NCBI GenBank assembly: GCA_031459615.1
Contig: JAVKIE010000002.1
Coordinates: forward strand, 62,001 to 126,000
Length of the DNA stretch: 64,000 bases
Source of the DNA: Calidihabitans tengchongensis
GTDB taxonomy: Bacteria; Sysuimicrobiota; Sysuimicrobiia; Sysuimicrobiales; Kaftiobacteriaceae
Direction of reading: 5' to 3'
The notes below the pieces were generated by a model. It worked only from the letters and a program-made list of their open reading frames with translations, searched no databases and was not told the DNA's origin. Shown here piece by piece: positions 1 to 7,458 of the stretch. Made by a program: the position numbers and the translations under genes. Within the stretch, counting starts at the first letter, position 1. Each line of letters begins with the position of its first letter.

Positions 1-188
1 CGCAGGATGGCCAGGCTCAATCCCAGGCCCACCAGGCCCAGCATCAGCGGGAACGCCCGCGGCCCCAGGGGATCGGCCAGGGCCGGCGGGTTGGGGATGC
101 GGGAGGCTTCCAGGGCGTACAGGGCCGACAGGACGGCCAGTGCGGCCGCGAACGCCCGGCCCGCCCGCATCCCTCGCTCCCCTGCCAT
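1..188 (-). CDS. tctB: Tripartite tricarboxylate transporter small membrane subunit TctB (partial)
   Basis: This is the first 62 codons of a TctB-type subunit; the rest lies beyond the window edge. TctB is the small, poorly conserved membrane subunit that works with the 12-TM TctA and the periplasmic TctC to import di- and tricarboxylates. The visible part has a basic N-terminus, one hydrophobic helix (about residues 12-25), the family-typical loop reading DPLGPRAFP, and the start of a second helix. The ATG at 188 has GGGGGAG just upstream; an in-frame ATG at 170 is an alternative. It lies 24 bases after the TctC gene, so tctA is expected just outside the window. Confidence 0.75.
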   Translation of the reverse strand, partial: MAGERGMRAGRAFAAALAVLSALYALEASRIPNPPALADPLGPRAFPLMLGLVGLGLSLAIL

Positions 189-212
189 CGCACTCCCCCG
201 CCGCGGACCCGG

Positions 213-1196
213 TTACTGGACGACTCCCAGTTCCTTCAACAACGTCAGCGCCCGCTCCCGCTCCTGCTCCAGAGTCCGGGCAAACTGGTCGCTGGGGAGG
301 AAGGCATCGAACAGGTTATAGCGGCGCAGCAGACCCTCCCAGTACTCCGCCTGTCGCATCCGGGCGAACGCGTTCACCCAGAAGGCCATCGCCTCCGGCG
401 GGATGCCCGGAGGCGCAAAGACGCCGCGCCAGTGCTCGACGACCAGGTCGAGGCCGAAGTCCTTCCATACCGGCACGCCGGCCAGCTCGCCGGGCAGCCG
501 CCGCGGCGCCGACACCACCAGCAACCGCACCTCGCCCGCTCGGAACTGGGTGATGGCCTCCGACAGGCCGGTGGAGATGACCTCCACATGTCCTCCCAGC
601 AGCTGGGCCATCAGGTCCCCGCCGGCGCGGAAGGCCGTGATCCGCAGCTGGGCGGGTCGGGCGCCCACCGACTGGGCCGCCCGGATGATGTGGAACTGGT
701 CGTTGCTGGGCACCGTGCCGACACCGAAACTCACCGAGCCAGGGTTCTGCCGGACGGCTTCCAGGACGTCCCGGGCTGTGCGGAACCGGGAGTCCTTGCG
801 CACCGCCCACACCACGTAGTCGGTGGTCAGGCGGACCACCGGCAGGAAGTCCTGGTTCACCCGCAGCCGGGTGGTCCCCAGCAGCTCCGCCAGGTACGCC
901 CGGTTGCTCTCCACCACCAGCACGTGGGGATCCCCGCGCTTCTGGGCCAGGTAGGATCGGGCGGTATTTCCTCCGGCCCCGCCCATATTGATGATGATGA
1001 AACGCGCGGGCGGGATCTTCTCTTTGCGGAACACCTCGGCGATGATCCGGGCATGCAGGTCCAGACCTCCGCCCGGGTCGCCGGCGGGCACCAGCTCTAC
1101 GGCCCGGGTGGGTTGCCACGCCGGGCCCGCGACCGCGACGGTGGCGCCGGCACACGCCAGGGCGAGGATCACCGCTGCCAGCCATCCTCTGCTCAT
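213..1196 (-). CDS. tctC: Tct (Bug) family extracytoplasmic tricarboxylate-binding protein
   Basis: A 327-residue solute receptor of the TctC/Bug family, exported by an N-terminal signal peptide (hydrophobic residues 4-22 ending AVAGPA). The TctC fold is recognisable from the N-terminal region around residues 30-45 (PAGDPGGGLDLHARI), the NMGGAGGN segment near 65, and the C-terminal PPGIPPEAMAFW stretch. It delivers a carboxylate to TctAB in the membrane. The frame stays open far upstream, but the ATG at 1196 overlaps the stop of the MmgE/PrpD gene by four bases (ATGA) and begins the signal peptide, so I placed the start there. The substrate cannot be read from sequence; the operon suggests a branched di- or tricarboxylate. 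Confidence 0.88.
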   Translation of the reverse strand: MSRGWLAAVILALACAGATVAVAGPAWQPTRAVELVPAGDPGGGLDLHARIIAEVFRKEKIPPARFIIINMGGAGGNTARSYLAQKRGDPHVLVVESNRAYLAELLGTTRLRVNQDFLPVVRLTTDYVVWAVRKDSRFRTARDVLEAVRQNPGSVSFGVGTVPSNDQFHIIRAAQSVGARPAQLRITAFRAGGDLMAQLLGGHVEVISTGLSEAITQFRAGEVRLLVVSAPRRLPGELAGVPVWKDFGLDLVVEHWRGVFAPPGIPPEAMAFWVNAFARMRQAEYWEGLLRRYNLFDAFLPSDQFARTLEQERERALTLLKELGVVQ

Positions 1197-2617
1197 CCTC
1201 TGACCTCCTCTCTGACCAGCAGGTCCGTCAACGGGGACACTGCCGGGAGTAGTTCGACCTGCTTCACCAGCTCGTGAATGCGCCGAGCGCGGTCGGCCGA
1301 CAGGACCTCTCCGACGAGGTCGAAGAACTTGCGGGTCAGCTCCTGCCAGGTCACGGGATTGTGCGGCGTTCCCCGGGCGTGGACCCGGAACTCCTCCAGC
1401 ATCCGGCCGTCCCGCAGCCGCACCCGGACCCGGGCCGCGTGGCGGTACTCTCGGCCGCGGGCGTCCAGCTCGGGGTCGGCGACCACCCGTACGCGGCGGG
1501 ACAGCTCCAGGACCGCCGGATCCCGCAGACGTTCGTCGGCAAACGACCGCACCGAGAGGCCGCCGTCCAGCAACAGGACGGCGACGGTGTAGGGCAGGTT
1601 CATCTGCGCCGTGGTGACCGTGTCGGGGGCGTAGGGCCAGCCCACATGGTCGCGGGTGCTGGTGGTGGTCTGGACGTCCACGGACTCCACCGTCTCCGGG
1701 CCCAGCTCGGGGCATCGCGCCTTCATGGCCAGCAAGGCGTCCACGGTGGTGTGGGAGCTCCCGCAGGAGGGGTAGATCTTGAACCCTGTCCCCAGCAGGG
1801 CGAACTGTTCCCCCAGTCCGTCGACGATCGACTCCAGGCCGCTGTCGTCGCCGATGAGGGTGGTGAGAAAGCCGCCGTACGGAGCTTCCAGCACCTCCCG
1901 GACGCCCCGGAATCCCATCGCGGCCAGGTCGGCGGCGTACACGCCGCTCTGGGCGCTGCGCCCCAGGTGCATGCGCTTGACCATGGATCCGTACTGGGCG
2001 GCCATCAGCCCGGCGGCCTGGGTGCCGGCGATGCCCAGGGCATCCCAGGTGGCGTCGGCGCCCAGTCCCAGGATGCGGCTGGCCGCCGCGGCGGCGCAGA
2101 ACACCCCGGTGGTGGCGGCGGGGTGGTAGCCGCGGCGCAGCTGAGCGTACCCCGAGGCCAGGCCGATGCGGGCTCCGACCTCATAGCCGGCCACCAGGGC
2201 GGTGAGCAGAGTCCGTCCGTCCACGGCCGGCCCGCCGGCGCGCTCCCGCCGCTCGGCCACCGCCAGCGCCGCCGTGACCGAGACGGCGCCCGGGTGGAGG
2301 ACGCCGGTGGTGTGGAGATCGTCCATCTCAAAGGCGTGGACCAGGGTGCCGTTGGCCAGCGCCGCGTTGGCCGCCGGCACCCGCCCCCCGTCGCCCCAGA
2401 GCGTGGCTTCGCTGCCCTGTCCCAGGGTGCGGACGAACCGGATGGCGATCTGGCCCCAGGGCAGGGTGCTGCCAAACAGGCCGCAGCCCAGGGTATCCAG
2501 CAGCCCGGCCCGGACGTGGCCGGCGACCTGGGCCGGGAGGTCCTCCCACCTGAGTCCCGCCACCCATTCGGCCAGCCGCCGGGTGGCCGGAACTCTGCCG
2601 TGCCTGTGCGTGGTCAT
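1193..2617 (-). CDS. MmgE/PrpD family protein
   Basis: A 474-residue member of the MmgE/PrpD family, which includes 2-methylcitrate dehydratase, cis-aconitate decarboxylase and iminodisuccinate hydrolase. The N-terminal helical part runs from about residue 10 with LLDTLGCGLFG, followed by the family-typical NGTLVHAFEMDDLH and HPGA segments, in which the DD/H pair belongs to the active-site region. The C-terminal alpha/beta domain contains KIYPSCGSSHTTVDALL. Length is normal for the family (about 450-500). Neighbours are a methylisocitrate-lyase-like enzyme upstream and TctC downstream, so a role as dehydratase or hydratase on the imported acid is likely. The true substrate is unknown. Confidence 0.85.
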   Translation of the reverse strand: MTTHRHGRVPATRRLAEWVAGLRWEDLPAQVAGHVRAGLLDTLGCGLFGSTLPWGQIAIRFVRTLGQGSEATLWGDGGRVPAANAALANGTLVHAFEMDDLHTTGVLHPGAVSVTAALAVAERRERAGGPAVDGRTLLTALVAGYEVGARIGLASGYAQLRRGYHPAATTGVFCAAAAASRILGLGADATWDALGIAGTQAAGLMAAQYGSMVKRMHLGRSAQSGVYAADLAAMGFRGVREVLEAPYGGFLTTLIGDDSGLESIVDGLGEQFALLGTGFKIYPSCGSSHTTVDALLAMKARCPELGPETVESVDVQTTTSTRDHVGWPYAPDTVTTAQMNLPYTVAVLLLDGGLSVRSFADERLRDPAVLELSRRVRVVADPELDARGREYRHAARVRVRLRDGRMLEEFRVHARGTPHNPVTWQELTRKFFDLVGEVLSADRARRIHELVKQVELLPAVSPLTDLLVREEVRG

Positions 2618-2620
2618 GCC

Positions 2621-3481
2621 CTATCCTCCCGTCGCGTACCGGGCCTCCAGGGAGGCCCAGCGGTCGGCGTCCACCAGCACCTCCCGTTCCTGGAATGACA
2701 CCACCTGCGCGAATCCGTCCACGGTCCCGGTCTCCCGAAGATGCCGGGCGCACGCCAGCATGGCGTGCAGGGCCGCCCGCTGCAGCTCGCCGGGATAGAT
2801 CGCCAGGCGGTAGCCCAGCCGGTCCAGCTCGCGGGCGGGCACCACCGGGGTCTTCCCCCCTGCGAAGATGTTGATCATCAGCGGTCCCGGCAGGGACCGG
2901 GCGATGGCCTCAATCTCCTGCACCGACTGGGGCGCTTCCACGAAGAGGACGTCGGCGCCCGCCTCCCGGTAGGCCCGCGCCCGGGCCAGAGCCCCCTCCA
3001 GCCCCTCCACCGCCCGGGCGTCGGTGCGGGCGACGATCAGCACGCCGTCGCGCCGGGCCTCGACCGCCGCCCGCACCTTCTGCACCATCTCCTCCCGGGA
3101 GATCAGCGCCTTGCCCTCGTAATGGCCGCACTTCTTGGGCGTGACCTGATCTTCCAGGTGCAGGGCGGCCACTCCGGCCCGTTCCCACTCCCGGACGGTG
3201 CGGCGCACATTGAGGGGATTGCCGTACCCGGTGTCGGCGTCGGCGATGACCGGCAGATCGGTGGCCTCGCAGATGGCGGCGATGCGGTCCAGCATCTCCG
3301 TCATGGTCACCAGCCCCAGATCCGGGAAGCCCAGGCTGCGGGAGATGGCTCCGCCGCTCACGTACACCGCCTCGAAGCCGCAGCGCTGGACCACCTTCGC
3401 CGACAGCGGGTCGAAGACGCCGGGAGCCAGCAGGATCGGCCCCTCGGCCAGCCGCCGCTTCAGCCACTCCCGTGTGTTCAT
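2621..3481 (-). CDS. Isocitrate lyase / PEP mutase superfamily carbon-carbon lyase (methylisocitrate- or dimethylmalate-lyase-like)
   Basis: A 286-residue cytoplasmic (beta/alpha)8 enzyme of the PrpB/PEP-mutase superfamily. Visible marks are LLAPGVFDPLSAK near the N-terminus, the metal-binding DADTGYGN, LEDQ, and the catalytic loop KKCGH whose cysteine acts as general acid in methylisocitrate lyase, dimethylmalate lyase and isocitrate lyase. FVEAP and the following strand complete the barrel. The cysteine argues for a lyase rather than a phosphomutase or hydrolase. The ATG at 3481 has AGGAGG six bases upstream and is preferred over the GTG at 3487. Because the partner is an aconitase-type dehydratase, 2,3-dimethylmalate or 2-methylisocitrate type substrates are plausible. 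Confidence 0.88.
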   Translation of the reverse strand: MNTREWLKRRLAEGPILLAPGVFDPLSAKVVQRCGFEAVYVSGGAISRSLGFPDLGLVTMTEMLDRIAAICEATDLPVIADADTGYGNPLNVRRTVREWERAGVAALHLEDQVTPKKCGHYEGKALISREEMVQKVRAAVEARRDGVLIVARTDARAVEGLEGALARARAYREAGADVLFVEAPQSVQEIEAIARSLPGPLMINIFAGGKTPVVPARELDRLGYRLAIYPGELQRAALHAMLACARHLRETGTVDGFAQVVSFQEREVLVDADRWASLEARYATGG

Positions 3482-3491
3482 GGCCACCTCC

Positions 3492-3971
3492 TCACGTGAG
3501 CCACCGCACCAGCCACGGGACCACGAGAACCACGGTGGTGATGCGGATCAGGTGCAGGGCTGCAATGGCCGACGCGTCCAGCCCGAGCGCGTCGGCGGAC
3601 AGCGACAGCTCGGTCATCCCGGCGGGAGCCGTGGACAGCACCGCCGCCGTCCAGGACCACCGCGCCGTGCGGACGATGATCCACGCCACCGCCACTGACA
3701 GGCTGAACAGCAGCGCGGTGAGGAGCAGCGCAGGCAGCAGGAACCGCTGGACCGGCAGGTCGCCCCAGCCGAACGACACCCCCAGCATCGCGCCGACGAT
3801 CATCTGCGCGGCCCGCCGCACGCCCGTAGGGATCTCGGCCACCGGCGCTCCCGCCAGGCGCAGGGCGCCCACCGCCGCCAGGGATCCCACCAACGCGCCC
3901 GCCGGGATGTGCAGCCGCATGGCAGCCAGCCCGCCGGCGAGGCCGACCGCCAGCGTCATCAGCATCCTCAT
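3492..3971 (-). CDS. AbrB-family membrane protein, C-terminal-type half
   Basis: A 159-residue integral membrane protein matching a single repeat of the AbrB (putative ammonia monooxygenase/membrane regulator) family, with five or so hydrophobic helices. It starts with a glycine-rich helix, then IPAGALVGSLAAVGALR. It carries the typical MIVGAMLGVSFGW and STAPAGMTELSLSADALGLD segments, in which the APAGM..L motif is the family signature. Usual AbrB-family proteins are about 350 residues with two such repeats in one chain. Here each repeat has its own gene, with a 4-base overlap (3968-3971) to the partner upstream. Function is unknown; a transporter-like role in the carboxylate operon is an inference. 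Confidence 0.75.
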   Translation of the reverse strand: MRMLMTLAVGLAGGLAAMRLHIPAGALVGSLAAVGALRLAGAPVAEIPTGVRRAAQMIVGAMLGVSFGWGDLPVQRFLLPALLLTALLFSLSVAVAWIIVRTARWSWTAAVLSTAPAGMTELSLSADALGLDASAIAALHLIRITTVVLVVPWLVRWLT

Positions 3972-4486
3972 GTCAGCTCTCCGCCCTGGCGGGCCGTGAC
4001 CAGTCGCGCCAGGGGCACCAGCACGATCAGGGTGAGCAGGACGCGTACCAGCTGGATCACCGTGACCAGAGGCACGTCCCGGTGGAGGGCGTCGGCCATG
4101 AGGATCATCTCCGGCATTCCCCCGGGGGTGCTGGCCAGCAGAGCGGTGCCCATATCGACGCGCAACAGCCCGGCCACCAGGAGGGCTCCCCCCAGGGTGC
4201 CCGCCACGGTGGCGGCCACCACCACCGCCACCGCCGGCAGCACCCGCCGCAACCGGTGCAGGGTCTGCGGGGAGATCCGCGAGCCCAGGGCGGTTCCGAC
4301 CAGGATCTGGATCCCGCGGCGGATCTGGGGGTCCAGGGCCGGCAGGCCCGGGATCAAGGCGTGGGCTGCCAGCACCGCGAGCAGGGAGCCCAGCAGCGCC
4401 CCCGCGGGCAGCCGCAGGCGCAGCGCCACGTATCCGCCGGCGGTTCCCACGGCCAGCACGACCGCCACGCCCAGGGGGCCTGTCAC
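3968..4486 (-). CDS. AbrB-family membrane protein, N-terminal-type half
   Basis: A 172-residue membrane protein, the partner of the gene that follows it. It has the same repeat architecture: a glycine-rich first helix, LPAGALLGSLLAVLAAH, ILVGTALGSRIS, and ASTPGGMPEMILMADAL, which aligns with the APAGMTELSLSADAL stretch of its neighbour. The two proteins therefore look like the halves of one AbrB-family protein, probably forming a heterodimer. The GTG start at 4486 sits behind GGGGGGAG and overlaps the stop of the small hydro-lyase subunit by four bases (GTGA), which indicates translational coupling. Nothing in the sequence suggests a frameshift, since each half has its own start and ribosome-binding site. 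Confidence 0.75.
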   Translation of the reverse strand: MTGPLGVAVVLAVGTAGGYVALRLRLPAGALLGSLLAVLAAHALIPGLPALDPQIRRGIQILVGTALGSRISPQTLHRLRRVLPAVAVVVAATVAGTLGGALLVAGLLRVDMGTALLASTPGGMPEMILMADALHRDVPLVTVIQLVRVLLTLIVLVPLARLVTARQGGELT

Positions 4487-4989
4487 GGGACTCCCCCCTC
4501 GCCTGCCGCCTGGCGGCGCAGGTAGTCGCGGATGCCTCCCGCTTCCAGGATGGCCGCCATCAGGGGAGGCAGGGGTGCCGCGCGGATCGCCACGCCCCGA
4601 GCGGGCACCCGGATCTCACCACAGCCCAGATCCACCTCCACCTGATCGCCGTCGGCGAGCGGCCCGGTGTCGCACTCGATCACCGGCAGCCCCACGTTCA
4701 CCGCATTGCGGAAGAAGATGCGGGCGAACGACCGGGCCAGGACCGCGCCGATCCCCGCCGCACGGAGCAGCCGGGGCGCGGTCTCCCGGGAAGATCCCAT
4801 GCCGAAGTTCTCACCGGCGGCGATAATGTCGCCGGGCCGGATCCGCCCCGTCAGGGTCGGGTCCAGGTCCTCAAACAGGACTGGAACGAGCGACGCGATA
4901 TCCTCGGTCCGGCTCTTGTAGCGGGCGGGGATGATGTAGTCCGTGTTGATGTCGTCACCCAGCCGGTGCACGCGTCCGCGCAGGATCAC
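4483..4989 (-). CDS. Aconitase-family hydro-lyase small subunit (LeuD/DmdB-like)
   Basis: A 168-residue swivel-domain subunit of the two-subunit aconitase family (isopropylmalate isomerase, homoaconitase, 2,3-dimethylmalate dehydratase). Residues 1-20 hold the GDDINTDYIIPARY block. The substrate loop reads YKSRTED. The phosphate/carboxylate-binding stretch is GENFGMGSSRETAP, where most relatives have GCGSSREHAP, so Cys and His are replaced by Met and Thr. RSFARIFFRNAVNVGLPVIE follows. The frame is open upstream, but a GTG at 4989 overlaps the end of the large subunit and begins the conserved domain directly. The altered loops argue against ordinary leucine biosynthesis. It forms the active site together with the large subunit. 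Confidence 0.85.
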   Translation of the reverse strand: MILRGRVHRLGDDINTDYIIPARYKSRTEDIASLVPVLFEDLDPTLTGRIRPGDIIAAGENFGMGSSRETAPRLLRAAGIGAVLARSFARIFFRNAVNVGLPVIECDTGPLADGDQVEVDLGCGEIRVPARGVAIRAAPLPPLMAAILEAGGIRDYLRRQAAGEGGVP

Positions 4990-4993
4990 GGCA

Positions 4994-6253
4994 TCACCCC
5001 AGCAGGCGTCGGGGATCGGTGAGGGCGCCCGCGACCGCGGCCGCGGCCGCCGTGACCGGAGACGCCAGATAGATCTGCGCCCGGGGGTTGCCCATGCGGC
5101 CGCGGAAGTTGCGGGGGGAGGTGGCCACCACGGTCTCCCCATCGGCGGGCACCCCCTGGGACACGCCGGCGCACGGTCCGCATCCGGGTGGAATGAGTGT
5201 CGCGCCTGCGGCCACCAGCGTCTCGGCGATCCCCTGCCGGACCGCTTCGCGCAGGACCTCACGGGAGCCCGGGGCCACCACCAGCCGGACCCCCGGCGCC
5301 ACCTGCCGGCCGGCCAGGATCCGGGCGGCGGCCCGCAGGTCGTCCAGCCGCCCGGCGCTGCAGGACCCGATGAACACATACTGCACCGGCGTCCCCTCCA
5401 CGTCCGTGACGTCCACCACGTCGGCGGGCGAGTGGGGGCGCGCCACCTGGGGGGCGACGGCCGACAGGTCCACCGAGATGGTGTACTCGTAGGCGGCGTC
5501 GGGATCGGGGTCCACGGCGCCGGAGGCATCCACTCCCCGCCGGGCCAGCCAGGTTCGCAGCACGTCGTCGGCGGGGAACACGGCGCACTTGGCGCCCAGT
5601 TCTACCGCGACGTTGGCCAGAGTGAACCGCGCGTCCATCTCCAGTCCTGCCAGTCCGGAGCCGGTGAACTCCAGGGCGCGGTACAGCGCCCGGCGCAGTC
5701 CCATCTGGCGGACCAGGAACTGGGCAACATCCTTGGCCGTCACGCCGTCGCCCAGGCCGCCGGCCAGCGCGACCCGCAGGGTGGAGGGGACCTTGAACCA
5801 CAGCTGGCCGGTGGCCGCGGCCAGCGCCATGTCCGAGGATCCCACCCCCGTGGCCAGGCAGTTGACCGCGCCCAGCGTGGTGGTGTGCGAGTCGGAACCG
5901 ATGGCGAGCAGCCCGGGCCGGGCGAAACCCCGTTCCGGCAGCACCACGTGACAGATGCCATCCCCGGCCTCCACCAGGTGCGCCCCGTGCTCCCGCGCGA
6001 ACGCCCGCATGCGGGCGTGGATGTTGGCCACCACTTCGGTGGGAGGCGGGACGGCGTGGTCGAGAACCAACACCAGGCGCTCGGGATGGCGGGGTCGCGC
6101 GTATCCCAGCTCCCGCAGCGTCTCGATGACCAGGGGGCGGTTGCCGTCGTGGGCCATCAGCAGATCGACCCCCGCAGTCACCAGCATCCCCGCCCGCGCC
6201 TCGACCCCGGCGTGGGAGGAGAAGATCTTTTCCGCCACCGTCAGGCCGGCCAT
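4994..6253 (-). CDS. Aconitase-family hydro-lyase large subunit (LeuC/DmdA-like)
   Basis: A 419-residue [4Fe-4S] dehydratase/isomerase large subunit. It starts MAGLTVAEKIFSSHAG, then DHAVPPPTEVVA, GSDSHTTTLGAVNCLATG, and the cluster-binding cysteines in GSCSAGR and PPGCGPC. In LeuC the first of these motifs usually reads SCTNGR, so two positions differ. PRNFRGRMGNP near the C-terminus is typical. Length matches archaeal-type two-subunit hydro-lyases (about 420) rather than the 460-470 of bacterial LeuC. Its start overlaps the end of the condensing-enzyme-like gene by 13 bases. I infer a dehydratase or isomerase for a substituted malate in this operon. Biosynthetic isopropylmalate isomerase is possible but less likely, because no leuA/leuB set is present. 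Confidence 0.88.
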   Translation of the reverse strand: MAGLTVAEKIFSSHAGVEARAGMLVTAGVDLLMAHDGNRPLVIETLRELGYARPRHPERLVLVLDHAVPPPTEVVANIHARMRAFAREHGAHLVEAGDGICHVVLPERGFARPGLLAIGSDSHTTTLGAVNCLATGVGSSDMALAAATGQLWFKVPSTLRVALAGGLGDGVTAKDVAQFLVRQMGLRRALYRALEFTGSGLAGLEMDARFTLANVAVELGAKCAVFPADDVLRTWLARRGVDASGAVDPDPDAAYEYTISVDLSAVAPQVARPHSPADVVDVTDVEGTPVQYVFIGSCSAGRLDDLRAAARILAGRQVAPGVRLVVAPGSREVLREAVRQGIAETLVAAGATLIPPGCGPCAGVSQGVPADGETVVATSPRNFRGRMGNPRAQIYLASPVTAAAAAVAGALTDPRRLLG

Positions 6254-7458
6254 GATCTCAGGACCTGCTCGGCGGTCTCCAGCAGCGCCGCATCGGATAC
6301 CTCGCCCGTTCGCTCCCAGGTCGGGGCGACCGCCGCCAGGATGCGGCGGGCCTGCTCGTCGGTCACCTCCAGACCCAGGGTGCGGAGCTTGGCCCGAAGC
6401 GCGTGGGTGCCGGTGTACGCGCCCACCGCGATGCGCCGGTGGTTGCCCACCGCCTCGGGTGGGATCGGCTCGTACAGCGGAGGGTGGGCGGTCACGCCCT
6501 GGACGTGACCGTCCAGTTTGTGGGCGAAGGCGTGGTCTCCTACCAGCGGCTTGTGGGCGGGCACTGGCACGCCCGACCACGCGGCCACCTGGTGGGCCAG
6601 GCGATACAGCAGATCCGTCCGGACGCCGGTCGCCAGCCCATAGAAGACCTCCAGGGTGACCACCAGCTCGTCCAGACTCGTGTGGCCGGCCCGCTCGCCC
6701 AGTCCGTTCACGCTGGCATCCACGATGGAGGCCCCCGCCTCCACGGCGGCCAGGGTGTTGGCGAGGGCTAGGCCCAGGTCGTTGTGGCAATGCACCTGAA
6801 AGGGCACGGCGAACTCCCGGACCAGGGTGCCGACCAGCCAGCGCATGGCGGGAGGGAACATGGCGCCGGCGGTGTCGGCCACGGTCAGCCGGTCGGCGCC
6901 GGCGTCCAGTGCTGTCTGGTACAGGGCGCGCACGTAGTCCAGATCCGCGCGGGTCGTATCGGTAGGCGCAAAGCGCACCACCGGGACCCGGCCTCGGGCA
7001 TACCGGACGGCAGTCTCCGCCCGCGCCCGCATCTCCTCCCGGGTCATGCCGTGGAGCAGCCGCAGGCGGGCGTCGGAGCAGGGGAGCTGGACATCGAGGA
7101 TGTCCGGGCCGCAGGCGACGGCCGCATTTACCTCGTCGCGCCAGGCCGGGCCAAAGACCTGGGCGATCACCTCCAGCTGGATGCGCACTCCCCGCTCCCG
7201 AAGCCGGCGCACGGCCGCCGCGTCGCCCGGGGACTTGCCGGGGTACCCCACCTGGGCTTGCGAGACGCCCACCTCATCCAGCAGGGTGATCAGGTCCACC
7301 TTCAGGTCCGGACCGAAGTTCACCCCGGCGGCCTGCGCGCCTTCCCGGGCCGTGCAGTCGCAGACCACCACCCGGGAAGGAAGTCGGAAGGCAGACCGGA
7401 CGCGGGCATCGCCGGCCAGAGGAGTGACGGCGGCGGTCAGTCGGGGAGAGGCGTCCAT
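6241..7458 (-). CDS. DRE-TIM metallolyase family enzyme (homocitrate/2-isopropylmalate synthase or HMG-CoA-lyase-like)
   Basis: A 405-residue HMGL-like TIM-barrel enzyme. The first strand reads VVCDCTAREGAQAAG, corresponding to the usual D-T-T-L-R-D-G-E-Q block. Arg is kept, but the following Asp is Glu and the downstream Glu is Ala. The metal-binding HCHNDLGLALANT and the GLGERAGHTSLDELV segment are well preserved, as in homocitrate and isopropylmalate synthases. A C-terminal extension of about 110 residues (from KPLVGDHAF) resembles the NifV/homocitrate synthase linker region. It probably condenses an acyl-CoA with a 2-oxoacid or cleaves the product. It is the first enzyme gene after the regulator and overlaps it by 22 bases. 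Confidence 0.85.
   Translation of the reverse strand: MDASPRLTAAVTPLAGDARVRSAFRLPSRVVVCDCTAREGAQAAGVNFGPDLKVDLITLLDEVGVSQAQVGYPGKSPGDAAAVRRLRERGVRIQLEVIAQVFGPAWRDEVNAAVACGPDILDVQLPCSDARLRLLHGMTREEMRARAETAVRYARGRVPVVRFAPTDTTRADLDYVRALYQTALDAGADRLTVADTAGAMFPPAMRWLVGTLVREFAVPFQVHCHNDLGLALANTLAAVEAGASIVDASVNGLGERAGHTSLDELVVTLEVFYGLATGVRTDLLYRLAHQVAAWSGVPVPAHKPLVGDHAFAHKLDGHVQGVTAHPPLYEPIPPEAVGNHRRIAVGAYTGTHALRAKLRTLGLEVTDEQARRILAAVAPTWERTGEVSDAALLETAEQVLRSWPA

Noticed and set aside
4483..6253. Reading the two aconitase-family subunits as leuC/leuD of leucine biosynthesis
   Set aside because: The loops differ from LeuD, no leuA or leuB accompanies them, and a lyase, a PrpD-like protein and Tct genes surround them. 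Leucine biosynthesis cannot be excluded but is less likely.
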